NCBI GenBank assembly: GCA_014730295.1
Contig: WJIN01000056.1
Span: 1 to 34,169, forward strand
DNA from: Promethearchaeota archaeon
GTDB taxonomy: Archaea; Asgardarchaeota; Lokiarchaeia; Sigynarchaeales; SOKP01
Direction: 5' to 3'
DNA: 34,169 nt
Shown here piece after piece: positions 7,511-17,115 of this stretch. A model generated the notes under the pieces. It had not been told where the DNA came from. It worked only from the letters and a program-made list of their open reading frames with translations, and made no database searches. Every line of letters starts with the position of its first letter. Position 1 is the first letter of the stretch. A program made the position numbers and the translations under genes.

Positions 7511-8767
7511 TTATTTAATCAACGGGGTTATTTTATCAAAGTTTAGTAGATTATTCCATTTCTGCTTGAGTGGGTGAAATCCTCTAACGAGTGTTATAAT
7601 ATAAAATCCAAAAAATATCACGGATGCTAATCCTGGAATAAACCCACCTAAGAGCTCTGTGAATCCTGGTCCCGAACCATAGGTAATAATAGTATAGAGA
7701 AATGAACCACTCGCAATGAGAACAGAGAATAACGAGATAATAAAAGCCGATCTTTTACTTAAATACAATTGAATGGGTCCTAAATCCAATCGAAAATATT
7801 TAGGTTGGACAATAATTGCCAAAATGGTCTTGCTGATAATCTTATCTTCGTATTCTACCAATACATTAAGAAATCGTCTCTGCGGATCTTTCTTTTTCTT
7901 ATCTTTCTCCATTTTTAGGGGCATTACAGAAAAAATCATAACAGGGGGATTTACCGCGTCCTTTTGCACAACTACCCGACCATTGAGAGGATGGGCTTCA
8001 AATCCCTCCCCTTGTATTGTAATGTTTAATACTGGTGGTTCCTTCTTGGTAGTTTCGATATGAACAGTAGTTTTATAAACCACTTTACCCTCTTCATCCA
8101 TTATTTTGAGTTCTTCGTGAGAGAGAAACACATAAAATAAATAGCTTTTCTTCTCCATCATTACGGAATAATATTGGAAACCCATATTTACATCATAGAC
8201 AATTTTTTCCTCATCCAAATCATCGGTCAGCCGTTCCTCATCTCTGTCTGATGTACTTGCTAAATCTCGAAAAAGACTTCCTGATCCTCCAGCAAGACTG
8301 TCCCCCTCTGGTGGACCACCGGGGGCACTTGGAAGAGCCTCCTCTCTTTTTCTTACCTTAACTTCCTCTTTTAACATTTCTTCTTCGTCAAAGAAGACTG
8401 TATCCTTTTTAATATCAGATCGAGCTTTCTTTTTCGAGGGAGGTGCTTTTGGTTTTTCTTTTTTAGGTATTATCGGGACCTCTGGGATTATTTCTTCTTT
8501 AAATTCCATTATTTCCTTTATCTTTTTATTTTCAGAAAGACTTTTATTTCCAAATGTTACTACACTGATTTTTTCCCTATTTAATCCCGTATCTTTTAAA
8601 CATTCAGCAATATCGTTCAAAATAGTTTTGAGTTTAGTAGATTTTTTATAAAGTCCAACATATGAAAAATTCAAGATTTCTATGGTCAAAGTTTTAGAAT
8701 TTGTATTATAATGAATTTTATCTATCGGAATTTTAAGCGAAGATAACTTTTGAGTCATGGTTTGCAT
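7511..8767 (-). CDS. Unrecognised membrane-anchored protein with a disordered linker
   Basis: I cannot name the family. Residues 1-95 form a small soluble alpha/beta region. Residues 96-185 are a charged, low-complexity linker rich in K, E, P, S and G, including a KKEKPKAPPSKKKA stretch. Residues 195-335 look like a beta-sandwich. Two membrane segments lie near 341-363 and 375-394. The soluble part is long, and no signal peptide precedes it, so it probably faces the cytoplasm. The gene is convergent with the LysR gene, with stop codons touching, and divergent from the sugar kinase. A scaffold or membrane-tethering role would fit the layout but is speculation. Confidence 0.6.
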   Translation of the reverse strand: MQTMTQKLSSLKIPIDKIHYNTNSKTLTIEILNFSYVGLYKKSTKLKTILNDIAECLKDTGLNREKISVVTFGNKSLSENKKIKEIMEFKEEIIPEVPIIPKKEKPKAPPSKKKARSDIKKDTVFFDEEEMLKEEVKVRKREEALPSAPGGPPEGDSLAGGSGSLFRDLASTSDRDEERLTDDLDEEKIVYDVNMGFQYYSVMMEKKSYLFYVFLSHEELKIMDEEGKVVYKTTVHIETTKKEPPVLNITIQGEGFEAHPLNGRVVVQKDAVNPPVMIFSVMPLKMEKDKKKKDPQRRFLNVLVEYEDKIISKTILAIIVQPKYFRLDLGPIQLYLSKRSAFIISLFSVLIASGSFLYTIITYGSGPGFTELLGGFIPGLASVIFFGFYIITLVRGFHPLKQKWNNLLNFDKITPLIK

Positions 8768-8943
8768 TAATATCTCACCTTTACAAATAAATATTGATTA
8801 ATAACTATGAGATGGGCTACTAATATAAACTTTATTCGAATTTGACATTTTTATAATACGCTGTAGAAACAAAATTTTCATTCTTATATCTTTAAATATT
8901 ATGAATGCTGAATATTTATTGTATACACTTTAAGGGGATATTT

Positions 8944-10518
8944 GTGAACAACCAATATATTATTACATATGATCTCGGAACTACGGGAAATAAGGCAGCT
9001 CTGTTTGATTTTAGACTTAATCTGATCTCTCAATTTAAAGTAGACTACCCTATTTATTATCCTCAAAAAGGTTGGGCGGAACAAGAGGCAGAAGATTATT
9101 GGAATTCGATGAACCAAACTACGAAATCTCTACTATCTGATTCAAATATAGATCCTGAACAGATAAAAGCAATTATTTGCGATTGTCAAATGAATTGTAC
9201 CGTTCCCATCAATAAAAACGGCGAAGCTTTGATGCGGTGTATAAATTGGCTAGATACACGAGCGGTCAATATCACCAAAAAGTTCAGAAAGGGACTGATA
9301 AAAATTTCTGGGTTTGGTATTCTTAAATTACTTCGATTCATAAAAATAACAGGTGGAGCTCCTGGAGTAAATGGAAAAGACCCAATTTCGCATATTTTAT
9401 GGATAAAAGAGAAAAGGCCACAAATTTACCAAGACACATATAAGTTTTTGAGTGTAAAAGATTATGTGCTATATAAATGCACTAATAATGCGGTCACCTC
9501 TCGAGATTTGGGAAATACCTCCTGGTTGATGAATACTAAACCGGATGTGCTTGATTGGTCGGATAAAATTTTAGAGATGTTAGATTTAGAGAGAGAAAAA
9601 TTGCCGCAAATAAAAAAAGCTACAGAAATCGCGGGGGAATTAACGGAGGAAGCTGCCAATTCGTTGGGTTTGAAATCAAATATACCTGTTTTTGTAGGTT
9701 CAGGAGATATCACATCCGCTGCCATCGGCTCGGGAGCTATCAAAGAAAATGAAATCCATATTTGTTTAGGAACGGCCGATTGGGTGGCGGCACATACATT
9801 CGAACGAAAAAAGGATCTTATGCATTATACGGGATCCATCTGCTCGGCAAAAGATGATTATTTATGTCTTTCAAAACAAGAAACTGGGGCGGCATGCTTA
9901 GATTGGGCGCGAGACCAGATCTTCACAGGAGAAATAGCTCAATTTGGGGATAATAAGCAAGAATTATATAAATATTTGGATGAAATTGTACAGAAAGCGG
10001 GACCGGGATCTAAAAATCTAATTTTTACTCCTTGGCTTTTTGGAGAAAGAAGTCCATTAAATGATCCCGATGTGAGAGGAGGATTTTATAATCTTAGTCT
10101 GGAACATACTCGATCGCATCTATTGAGGGCTATTTATGAAGGAGTCGCTTATAATATCAAATGGGCTTTGGAATATATCGAGAAATTGGTTGGAAAATCG
10201 AGTTCGATAAATATTATTGGAGGTGGTGCTTTATCAGATGTTTGGTGTCAAATTTTAGCTGATATATTGGATAGACAAATAAATCAAATGAAAGATCCGA
10301 ATTTAGGAAGTACACGAGGTTCCGCCGTAATTGCCCTTGTGGGATTGGGAGAATTGAAGGAATTCAATGAGGCAACTCATCTAATCGAAATCGAAAAAAA
10401 ATTTAACCCCCGATCTGAGGCTAAACTTATTTATACTGAATTATATAGGGAGTTTTTGAAAATATATAAGAGAAATAAAAAGATGTTCAAGAATTTAAAT
10501 CTTGAAAATACGCCTTAA
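8944..10518 (+). CDS. FGGY-family carbohydrate kinase (xylulokinase-like)
   Basis: FGGY kinases phosphorylate sugars or polyols using ATP. The first phosphate loop is YDLGTTGNKAALFDF. The C-terminal domain shows FTPWLFGERSPLNDPDVRGG, the xylulokinase-type signature, and IIGGGALSDVWCQILADIL, the adenosine-binding GGG motif. An upstream ATG at 8905 is in frame. I prefer the GTG at 8944 because AAGGGGA lies just before it and the first beta strand starts right after, giving 524 residues, normal for the family. No sugar transporter or isomerase is nearby, so xylulose is only one candidate substrate. The last 32 bases overlap the 3' end of the convergent gene. Confidence 0.85.
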   Translation: MNNQYIITYDLGTTGNKAALFDFRLNLISQFKVDYPIYYPQKGWAEQEAEDYWNSMNQTTKSLLSDSNIDPEQIKAIICDCQMNCTVPINKNGEALMRCINWLDTRAVNITKKFRKGLIKISGFGILKLLRFIKITGGAPGVNGKDPISHILWIKEKRPQIYQDTYKFLSVKDYVLYKCTNNAVTSRDLGNTSWLMNTKPDVLDWSDKILEMLDLEREKLPQIKKATEIAGELTEEAANSLGLKSNIPVFVGSGDITSAAIGSGAIKENEIHICLGTADWVAAHTFERKKDLMHYTGSICSAKDDYLCLSKQETGAACLDWARDQIFTGEIAQFGDNKQELYKYLDEIVQKAGPGSKNLIFTPWLFGERSPLNDPDVRGGFYNLSLEHTRSHLLRAIYEGVAYNIKWALEYIEKLVGKSSSINIIGGGALSDVWCQILADILDRQINQMKDPNLGSTRGSAVIALVGLGELKEFNEATHLIEIEKKFNPRSEAKLIYTELYREFLKIYKRNKKMFKNLNLENTP

Positions 10519-10546
10519 ATTCGAGTAAATGTTCTTGAACATCTTT
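10479..10546. terminator. 15-bp perfect inverted repeat across two overlapping convergent gene ends
   Basis: AAAGATGTTCAAGAA at 10479-10493 is matched exactly by its reverse complement at 10532-10546, with 38 bases between. The arms lie inside the last codons of the kinase (10518 stop) and of the minus-strand gene (10487 stop). On either transcript this would fold into a stem with a long loop. It may act as a two-way terminator or limit read-through. There is no T tract beside it, so termination is a guess. Confidence 0.4.
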
Positions 10547-11494
10547 GTACTCTTCTAACCTTACATCTTCGCCAAGAATTCTTTTAATTGCCTCATCCAC
10601 AATCTTTAATTCTTTATAGAGATTTGGATCTTGATAGTTTTGATTCAAAAGAGGTTCATTCCAAGGTTTTAATTTAGGGAAAGAATTTATTCCCCTCTTC
10701 TCCCAGTTGAGACGTTTCTTATATTCAAATGTGAGCGCTTTTATGGAATTCGCGTCCCATTTTTGAATAATCCACGGCGCATAAGAATTTAATTTGTCAA
10801 AATCTAAAGCCAAATCATATCTCCATTCATATTGATGATACCAATTTGCAGTAGAAATGTAATTTTCATTTAATACTTTTTCATAGGGAAAAAATTGCCA
10901 AGGATTATCTTTAAGATCTTTTGTTCCAAATAATGTTCCCTCTCCGTATTGAAAGAAAAATCCTTGCTTTTCAAAGTTATTAGGATTATTTTCTTCGAAT
11001 TTAAGGTAGAGTTCAATCTGTGTAATATCTATAGTACCTCCCAATACCTCGTCCTCATAAAGCTTAAGGATTAGGTTTTTTGCTTCCTCTGGATGTACTT
11101 TACCAGAGAACACGGGATAAAAGGTAAAACAATAATAAGATTGATTGGCTTCAGTAGTTCCTCTAAAGATCTCAATCCAACACTCAATTGGTTTTATGTG
11201 CACGTTGGATCGCCAATAATTAAATAATAATACAATGGCAAAGAGCGAGCTTATAATGATTACAGCAATAAACAAGGGAATACTAAAAAATATTGGGGAA
11301 ATCAATACAGATATCGCAATATAGATTAATAACCCCCCAATGATAAAAAAGAACCCAATTAATGAGTTATAGGATTCAGGTTCTTTATCTTCTTTAGAAA
11401 ATAGAATTTTCGGAGCATTATCAGTAATAATTTTAATTCCAAATTGACTTACGAATTGCTTGAAATTTACTCTTGTCCATTCAGATTCTGACAT
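10487..11494 (-). CDS. Unrecognised protein with two N-terminal membrane segments
   Basis: The family is unknown to me. Two hydrophobic segments at about 44-66 and 68-92 form a hairpin near the N-terminus, preceded by a short soluble part. The remaining 240 residues are polar, rich in W, Y, N and K, with no cysteine cluster or nucleotide-binding motif that I can see; the end is an amphipathic, charged helix. The large domain would be cytoplasmic if the hairpin inserts from the inside. The gene overlaps the 3' end of the sugar kinase by 32 bases in convergent orientation and is divergent from the Hrq1-like helicase. Codon use looks like that of its neighbours. Confidence 0.6.
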   Translation of the reverse strand: MSESEWTRVNFKQFVSQFGIKIITDNAPKILFSKEDKEPESYNSLIGFFFIIGGLLIYIAISVLISPIFFSIPLFIAVIIISSLFAIVLLFNYWRSNVHIKPIECWIEIFRGTTEANQSYYCFTFYPVFSGKVHPEEAKNLILKLYEDEVLGGTIDITQIELYLKFEENNPNNFEKQGFFFQYGEGTLFGTKDLKDNPWQFFPYEKVLNENYISTANWYHQYEWRYDLALDFDKLNSYAPWIIQKWDANSIKALTFEYKKRLNWEKRGINSFPKLKPWNEPLLNQNYQDPNLYKELKIVDEAIKRILGEDVRLEEYKDVQEHLLEFKAYFQDLNS

Positions 11495-11760
11495 AATAAT
11501 CTATCGATTCTTTTTCATATAAATAATTTGTCTATTTCAATAAGAACGCATTTACCTATAAACCTAATTAAATTTGGTAAATTTAGAATTTTTCCTACAA
11601 AAACATTAATCTTAATTATTTAGATTTAGAAAGCTGAATAAAAGCAACTATTTCTATCTGTTTAGAATATCTATATTGGATTAATCATTAACAAATAAAA
11701 AAATCGGCGCTCCTTGATATTTTTAATTAGAAGTATTAATTATATTACTTGAAGAGATAA

Positions 11761-14079
11761 ATGGTTGACTTCGACGAGTTTGTTAAAACAATAAAGTCTG
11801 AGAATTATTACGACGAGCAGATCGCCTATGTGCAGCATATTCCTAAAAAAGAACCAAAATTCGGAAATCTTGATAGACCACTAAAATCAAGACTCCAAAA
11901 ATGGTTAGACCATAATAATATAGACATCTGGGCTCATCAAGCGAAAGCGATTAATATTATTCGGGAAGGGAAAAATACCGTAATCTCCACCTCAACTGCC
12001 TCTGGAAAATCTTTATGCTATAATTTATCAGTTCTCCAATCGATAATAGAAAACCCAAAAACTACTGCCATCTATGTTTTTCCCACCAAAGCATTATCTC
12101 GAGATCAATATCACACCCTTCAGAATCTACTCTCTCAAACAAGAATTAAACAAACACGAGTAGGGTTATACGACGGAGATATCGAACCAATTGAGAAACG
12201 GCAAGTATTAGCAAATGCGAACATCATAATTACAAATCCATACGGACTTCATTTCTACTTACCGTGGTTTAAACGTAAATGGGGAAGAATTTGTCAAAAT
12301 CTCAAATATATTATCTTGGATGAGATACATATATACCGCGGGATATTTGGTTCAAATTTTGCCCTTCTTATGCGGAGATTAAAGCGCATATTGGAAAGTT
12401 ATGGAGTTAAGCCTACGTGGATATTATCGAGCGCCACCATTAATAATCCTCAAGAATTCGCGGAAAAGCTAGTGGGAGAGGAGTTCGCCGTTATTGACGA
12501 GGATAATTCTCCCTCGGGAGCAAAAAAAGTCATTCTATGGGATCTACCTTACGATGAATATTCCGAAAAATATCGCTCTGCCCATCAAGAAACTAAAAAC
12601 TTATTTATTACTCATTTAAAGCACAATATTCAAACACTCACTTTTACATTATCCCGAAAAATGGCCGAACTCCAAGCAATATGGACAAGAGAAGCACTGC
12701 CTATCATTCGAGAACAAATTCATAGTTATCGAGCAGGGATTAGTAAAGAAAAAAGAAGATTAATAGAACGGAATTTTAAAAATAAAAATATTTTGGGTAT
12801 TAGCTCGACTAATGCCTTAGAATTAGGGATTGATATCGGAACTCTCGAAGCCACGATATGTTCCGGTTTTCCGGGAACCTTATCCAGTTTTTGGCAGCAA
12901 ATCGGAAGATCTGGGCGGGGGGAGGAATTATCCCTCTCAACTTTTATCCCTATGGAAAATCCGTTAGATCTTTTCTATATTCATAATCCAGATATTCTTT
13001 TTGGCCCAATCCAAGAAGAGATCCTTATCTCGCTGAAAAACAAATATATTCTAAAAAATCATCTTTCATGCGCAGCAAAAGAACGTCCCTTGGAATTGGA
13101 TGAATATAACAAATTTGGGATTACTGAGAAGGAACTATATACCGATTGTCTAAAAGAACTCCTGGAAGAGGATTTATTGATGAAACGCGGAGGGAAGTTC
13201 TACTGGAAAGGGACATTCTATCCCAATCAAAAGTACAGCTTAAATGATCTCTCCGACAGAAGCTATAAAGTGGTTTTAAGAACTCCATTAAAGGAATATT
13301 TACTCACCAGTGAGGATGAGAGCTATGTGTTTCGGGATCTACATCCCGGAGCGGTTTATCTATATGAGGCTGAAACCTATGTTGTCGAAGAGCTTGATTT
13401 AGAGGAGCGAAAAGTATACATTTCTAAACAAAAAGTGGATTACTATACCCAATCATTAAAACATACCGATATCATGGTTCTTGAAGAAACCTTCCAAAAT
13501 AAGATGGGTCCGCGAGGAGATATTGAGGTTCATTTTGGGGATGTTCGCGTGGAACATGAATATTACTCTTATAAGGTAATTGATACGCTCTCACAAGAGA
13601 TTCGATCACGTCACCCGCTTGAAAATATTCCTATCATCGAATATGAGACGCAGGCGTTCTGGTTTTATATCCCTTTTGACATTCAAAAGAAGTTGGAAAC
13701 TGAAGGATTTGATTTGGGTGGTTCCATCCATGCAATTGAACATGCGATGATCGCGATGGCGCCCGCACTTGCCCAGATCTCACGTTGGGACCTTGGAGGC
13801 GTTTCGATTAATTTCGATCCTGTTAAACAAATGCCCGTGATATACATATATGATGCATATCGGGGCGGGATAGGTATATCGGAACTTCTCTATTTTCATT
13901 TTAATGAATTGTTAGATCTTAGTTATAAATTAATCGAATCTTGTAGCTGTAAGGCTTCTGATGGCTGTCCAGCGTGTATAATGTCTAGCCGATGCGGTAA
14001 TCAAAATAATCCATTAGATAAATTAGGTGCACTTTTCCTTTTAAAGAAGTTGCTTAAATCTCAATCTCCATTAAATTGA
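11761..14079 (+). CDS. Hrq1/MrfA-type superfamily 2 DNA helicase with DUF1998
   Basis: This is a 772-residue 3'-5' type SF2 helicase of the group that includes yeast Hrq1 and Bacillus MrfA, which act in crosslink and mitomycin damage repair. Visible motifs are the Walker A STASGKS (K83), motif II DEIH (187-190), motif III SSAT (223-226), and motif VI QQIGRSGRG. The C-terminal domain has the four-cysteine signature of DUF1998 in CSCKASDGCPACIMSSRC, which in MrfA binds a metal. The region before it, HAIEHAMIAMAPALAQ, is also typical. The start ATG follows GAAGAGATAA, a weak ribosome binding site. No nuclease partner such as MrfB is adjacent. Family assignment is secure; the substrate lesion is inferred. 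Confidence 0.88.
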   Translation: MVDFDEFVKTIKSENYYDEQIAYVQHIPKKEPKFGNLDRPLKSRLQKWLDHNNIDIWAHQAKAINIIREGKNTVISTSTASGKSLCYNLSVLQSIIENPKTTAIYVFPTKALSRDQYHTLQNLLSQTRIKQTRVGLYDGDIEPIEKRQVLANANIIITNPYGLHFYLPWFKRKWGRICQNLKYIILDEIHIYRGIFGSNFALLMRRLKRILESYGVKPTWILSSATINNPQEFAEKLVGEEFAVIDEDNSPSGAKKVILWDLPYDEYSEKYRSAHQETKNLFITHLKHNIQTLTFTLSRKMAELQAIWTREALPIIREQIHSYRAGISKEKRRLIERNFKNKNILGISSTNALELGIDIGTLEATICSGFPGTLSSFWQQIGRSGRGEELSLSTFIPMENPLDLFYIHNPDILFGPIQEEILISLKNKYILKNHLSCAAKERPLELDEYNKFGITEKELYTDCLKELLEEDLLMKRGGKFYWKGTFYPNQKYSLNDLSDRSYKVVLRTPLKEYLLTSEDESYVFRDLHPGAVYLYEAETYVVEELDLEERKVYISKQKVDYYTQSLKHTDIMVLEETFQNKMGPRGDIEVHFGDVRVEHEYYSYKVIDTLSQEIRSRHPLENIPIIEYETQAFWFYIPFDIQKKLETEGFDLGGSIHAIEHAMIAMAPALAQISRWDLGGVSINFDPVKQMPVIYIYDAYRGGIGISELLYFHFNELLDLSYKLIESCSCKASDGCPACIMSSRCGNQNNPLDKLGALFLLKKLLKSQSPLN

Positions 14080-14234
14080 AACTTCTTATTAGTCTAGTAT
14101 AAATAAGGACAAAATAACCTTATGTTATAGTTAAAAAAACATAAATTAAGAATTTATATTTTAGAAAAATGAAACATATTAATGGATAATACCTATGATT
14201 GATAAAATGATAATCCTATTAGATTTAAGATGGT

Positions 14235-14744
14235 GTGAAAAAGATGGCTATTAGATGGGACGATATCGAATCTTCCACAATGAATCCAGCAGACTATTTG
14301 GACTATGTCGAGAAAGATACAAAATTAAAAGAAAATTACAATCAATATTCCCCAAATGAGGAAATTTTGGATAAAATCTCCAATATTATTACCAAGAAAA
14401 ATGAGAAGGTGAATCTATTGGCGATAGGGGCCGAATGGTGTAAGGACTGTGCCAAGCAAGTGCCGGCTATGCTCAAAATAGCGAATTCACTTGAAAATGA
14501 TATATTTCATTTTGAAATTTTATATGGTGTAAAAACAAATCCTTTTCATAAAGAAGATGAACCCCTCTGGCATGAAAAGCATTCTCCTCCGGAAGCTACT
14601 GATCCGAGATTCGCCTTAGAGGCAATACCGACATTCTATATTTTTACCAAAGAAGGCACATATCTTGGAAGAATTGTTGAGGGCCCAGAAGATAAAAAGA
14701 CTCTGGAAGAGGAAATATTGGAAATTCTCGAAAAAGATCTATAA
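14235..14744 (+). CDS. Thioredoxin-fold protein with a WCKDC active site
   Basis: The 169-residue protein has an extra alpha-helical N-terminus of about 60 residues before the thioredoxin fold. The active site reads GAEWCKDCAKQVP, a Trp-Cys-x-x-Cys motif. The cis-proline loop follows as EAIPTFYIF, then the final strand YLGRIVEG. It has no signal peptide, so it acts in the cytoplasm, probably as a disulfide reductase. The WCxDC site differs from the WCGPC of ordinary thioredoxins and is seen in some distant family members. The frame opens with a GTG; an ATG three codons later (14244) is an equally good start. It lies between the helicase and the DUF4139-like gene, each with its own gap. Confidence 0.75.
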   Translation: MKKMAIRWDDIESSTMNPADYLDYVEKDTKLKENYNQYSPNEEILDKISNIITKKNEKVNLLAIGAEWCKDCAKQVPAMLKIANSLENDIFHFEILYGVKTNPFHKEDEPLWHEKHSPPEATDPRFALEAIPTFYIFTKEGTYLGRIVEGPEDKKTLEEEILEILEKDL

Positions 14745-14859
14745 ATTCTTTCTGTTTCTTTCTAACGTTGCCTAATATGCGTTATGATAATGTTTTTTTA
14801 GGTTTATTTTATCTTTATTTATCAATTTCGTCATCAAAGTTAAATGTGGGACTTGCTAT

Positions 14860-16905
14860 ATGTTTGTTATGAATAAATTAAAAGTCCAAAGAGTAATAAT
14901 CTTCAAACACGGAGTTAGTTATTTCATACTTACAGGAAACATCAAGGGCAATGGTACTTTTGAGCTTGAATTTAAAATAGACGAGATGAATGATGTATTA
15001 AAGTCATTATTTGTCTTAGATACGAGCGAAAAAGGATTTATCTCCAGTATATCTTATGATGCGGCTCTGGAAACCTCACAATTACTTAAATCAATTATTA
15101 TTGAAGTTCCTGATCAGGATTCACTAACTTCCCTTCTCACGCAAATAAAAGGTGCCAGAGTTAAACTCATTCTTGGAAACGATGTCAAGAAAGTGAAAGG
15201 TACTATCATGGGTATTGAATTCAATGAAAAACTACAAAACGAGATGAAATTCATAGAAAAATTACTGGTGCTCCTAAAGGATGATGGTGTGATTGTAAAG
15301 CTCCCCTTCACAGAAATTTCCTCATTCGACATTCTAAATGACGAGATAAAAAACGACCTTAAATTCTACCTTGAGACCATTATCGCTGGCAAAAAAAAGG
15401 ATAGCAAAAATATTATCATTAATTGTGAATCAGGAGGAGATAATAACGTGGAAAGAGAGATTGTAGTAAGTTATATTCGAGAGTCTCCAATATGGAAGAC
15501 TTCCTATCGGCTCATCATGAGTAAACAACAAGATGCGCGTGAAGTAGCGTTGCTTTCTGGCTGGTGTATGGTCGAGAATACTACAAACCAAGATTGGGAG
15601 GACATTATCCTTACTTTAGTAGCAGGAATGCCGGTTTCCTTTGTGTATGACTTCTATCGCCCAATATTTATCGAACGCCCGAGAATTGAACCTCCAAAAG
15701 TCTTAAGCGCAAAACCAACAGATATCGAAGAGGGGATTGCTAATGAACGTTTTAGGGAATATAAGATGGCGGAAGAAATGGAAGAAGCTGCACCGCCTCC
15801 TGCCAAAGCCAGAAAAGCTGCCTATGGGGGTGTGGCTATGCGAGCAATGGCACCCGAACCTACGGCCCGAATGGATGATGCTGCAATTATGGATAAAGTA
15901 AAATCCTCTACGAAAGCAACCACCAAGGATTTAGGAGAATTATTCGAATATAATATTTCAAATCCCGTCTCTATCAAACGCAAAAAAAGTGCGTTGGTTC
16001 CCATTCTAACCGAGGAAATTAAAGCAAAACGGATATTATTGTACAATAAACAAGAACACGGCAAAAACCCTAACGCATGCCTTGAGATTACCAATAACTC
16101 CGACTTAAAATTAGAACGAGGACCGGTCACCATTGTTTATGATAATAATCTTGCCGGAGAGGCCATTATCCCGTTTATGAATAAGGATGATACACGACTC
16201 TTGAATTACGCAATTGAGCAAGCAGTGCTCATCGACACGGACCAAAAAACAGAGAATAAAAACATTCACAAAATTTCTTTCGGAGGTGCCTATTGTTATG
16301 AATATTACTACACAAACTTGACCAGTACCTATAAGATTAAGAATAAAACAGATGAGGCAAAAGAACTTTATATCGATCATCCGAAGAAATCTGGATATGA
16401 AATTATTGAAAAACCAATAGAGCCCGAAGAAACTGCGAATTATTGGCGATTCAAACTCACCTTAAAGCCTAAAGATGCGATTACTTTCACGATTGTCGAG
16501 CAGAGAGAAAATTATTCCAGCTATTACATCTGGAACTGGAATAAAGATGATATCCTTAAAAAAGTATCCTTCTATATTCGAAAAGAATTCATTGATAAGA
16601 AGCTGGAAACTCAATTAACCGAAATCGCGGAACTCATAGGGAAGGTAAACCAACTAAATCAAGAGAAAGCCAAATTAGAAACTGAGCGGAATACTCTAAC
16701 CTCTGAGCAAGAACGCTTACGAGAAAATATCTCCGTGTTGGGAAATACGACGCAAGAAGCATCCCTAAGAGAAAAATACGTCAAAAAGCTTACAACTCAA
16801 GAAAATCGATTTGAAGAAATTCGCACAAAAATTGACGAGTTAGACAAGGAAATTAAGCAACTTAATACTCAAATCGAGAAGAAAATTAACGCCTTGAAAA
16901 CCTAG
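14860..16905 (+). CDS. DUF4139-like protein with a C-terminal coiled coil
   Basis: The N-terminal region, with the pattern IIFKHGVSYF and then EFKIDEMNDVLKSLFVLD, matches the start of many DUF4139-containing proteins. The central part (about 200-290 and 380-550) contains the beta-rich domain. Hallmarks are SPIWKTSYRLIM and the downstream SGWCMVENTTNQDWEDI. Between the halves is a low-complexity linker rich in A, P and M (about 300-345). Residues 580-681 form a long coiled coil full of E, K, Q and L heptads. There is no signal peptide or membrane segment. The role is unknown; the bacterial MuiA relatives give little guidance. A second ATG three codons in (14869) is a possible start. Confidence 0.7.
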   Translation: MFVMNKLKVQRVIIFKHGVSYFILTGNIKGNGTFELEFKIDEMNDVLKSLFVLDTSEKGFISSISYDAALETSQLLKSIIIEVPDQDSLTSLLTQIKGARVKLILGNDVKKVKGTIMGIEFNEKLQNEMKFIEKLLVLLKDDGVIVKLPFTEISSFDILNDEIKNDLKFYLETIIAGKKKDSKNIIINCESGGDNNVEREIVVSYIRESPIWKTSYRLIMSKQQDAREVALLSGWCMVENTTNQDWEDIILTLVAGMPVSFVYDFYRPIFIERPRIEPPKVLSAKPTDIEEGIANERFREYKMAEEMEEAAPPPAKARKAAYGGVAMRAMAPEPTARMDDAAIMDKVKSSTKATTKDLGELFEYNISNPVSIKRKKSALVPILTEEIKAKRILLYNKQEHGKNPNACLEITNNSDLKLERGPVTIVYDNNLAGEAIIPFMNKDDTRLLNYAIEQAVLIDTDQKTENKNIHKISFGGAYCYEYYYTNLTSTYKIKNKTDEAKELYIDHPKKSGYEIIEKPIEPEETANYWRFKLTLKPKDAITFTIVEQRENYSSYYIWNWNKDDILKKVSFYIRKEFIDKKLETQLTEIAELIGKVNQLNQEKAKLETERNTLTSEQERLRENISVLGNTTQEASLREKYVKKLTTQENRFEEIRTKIDELDKEIKQLNTQIEKKINALKT

Positions 16906-17115
16906 AAATTTTTCTCTATTGATATACAATCATGTATTTAATCATCGGGATTACTTAGAGGTTTCACGGATTCGGTCTTAAGATAGAATAATTTTAAGGA
17001 CCAATAACACTGAGATTCATTTAAACATATATACATCAGCAAATTATAAACTTTTTTTGTATTTATCTAATTTAATTATATAAATGGAATATAGAAATTT
17101 TAAATAAGTAATTTA

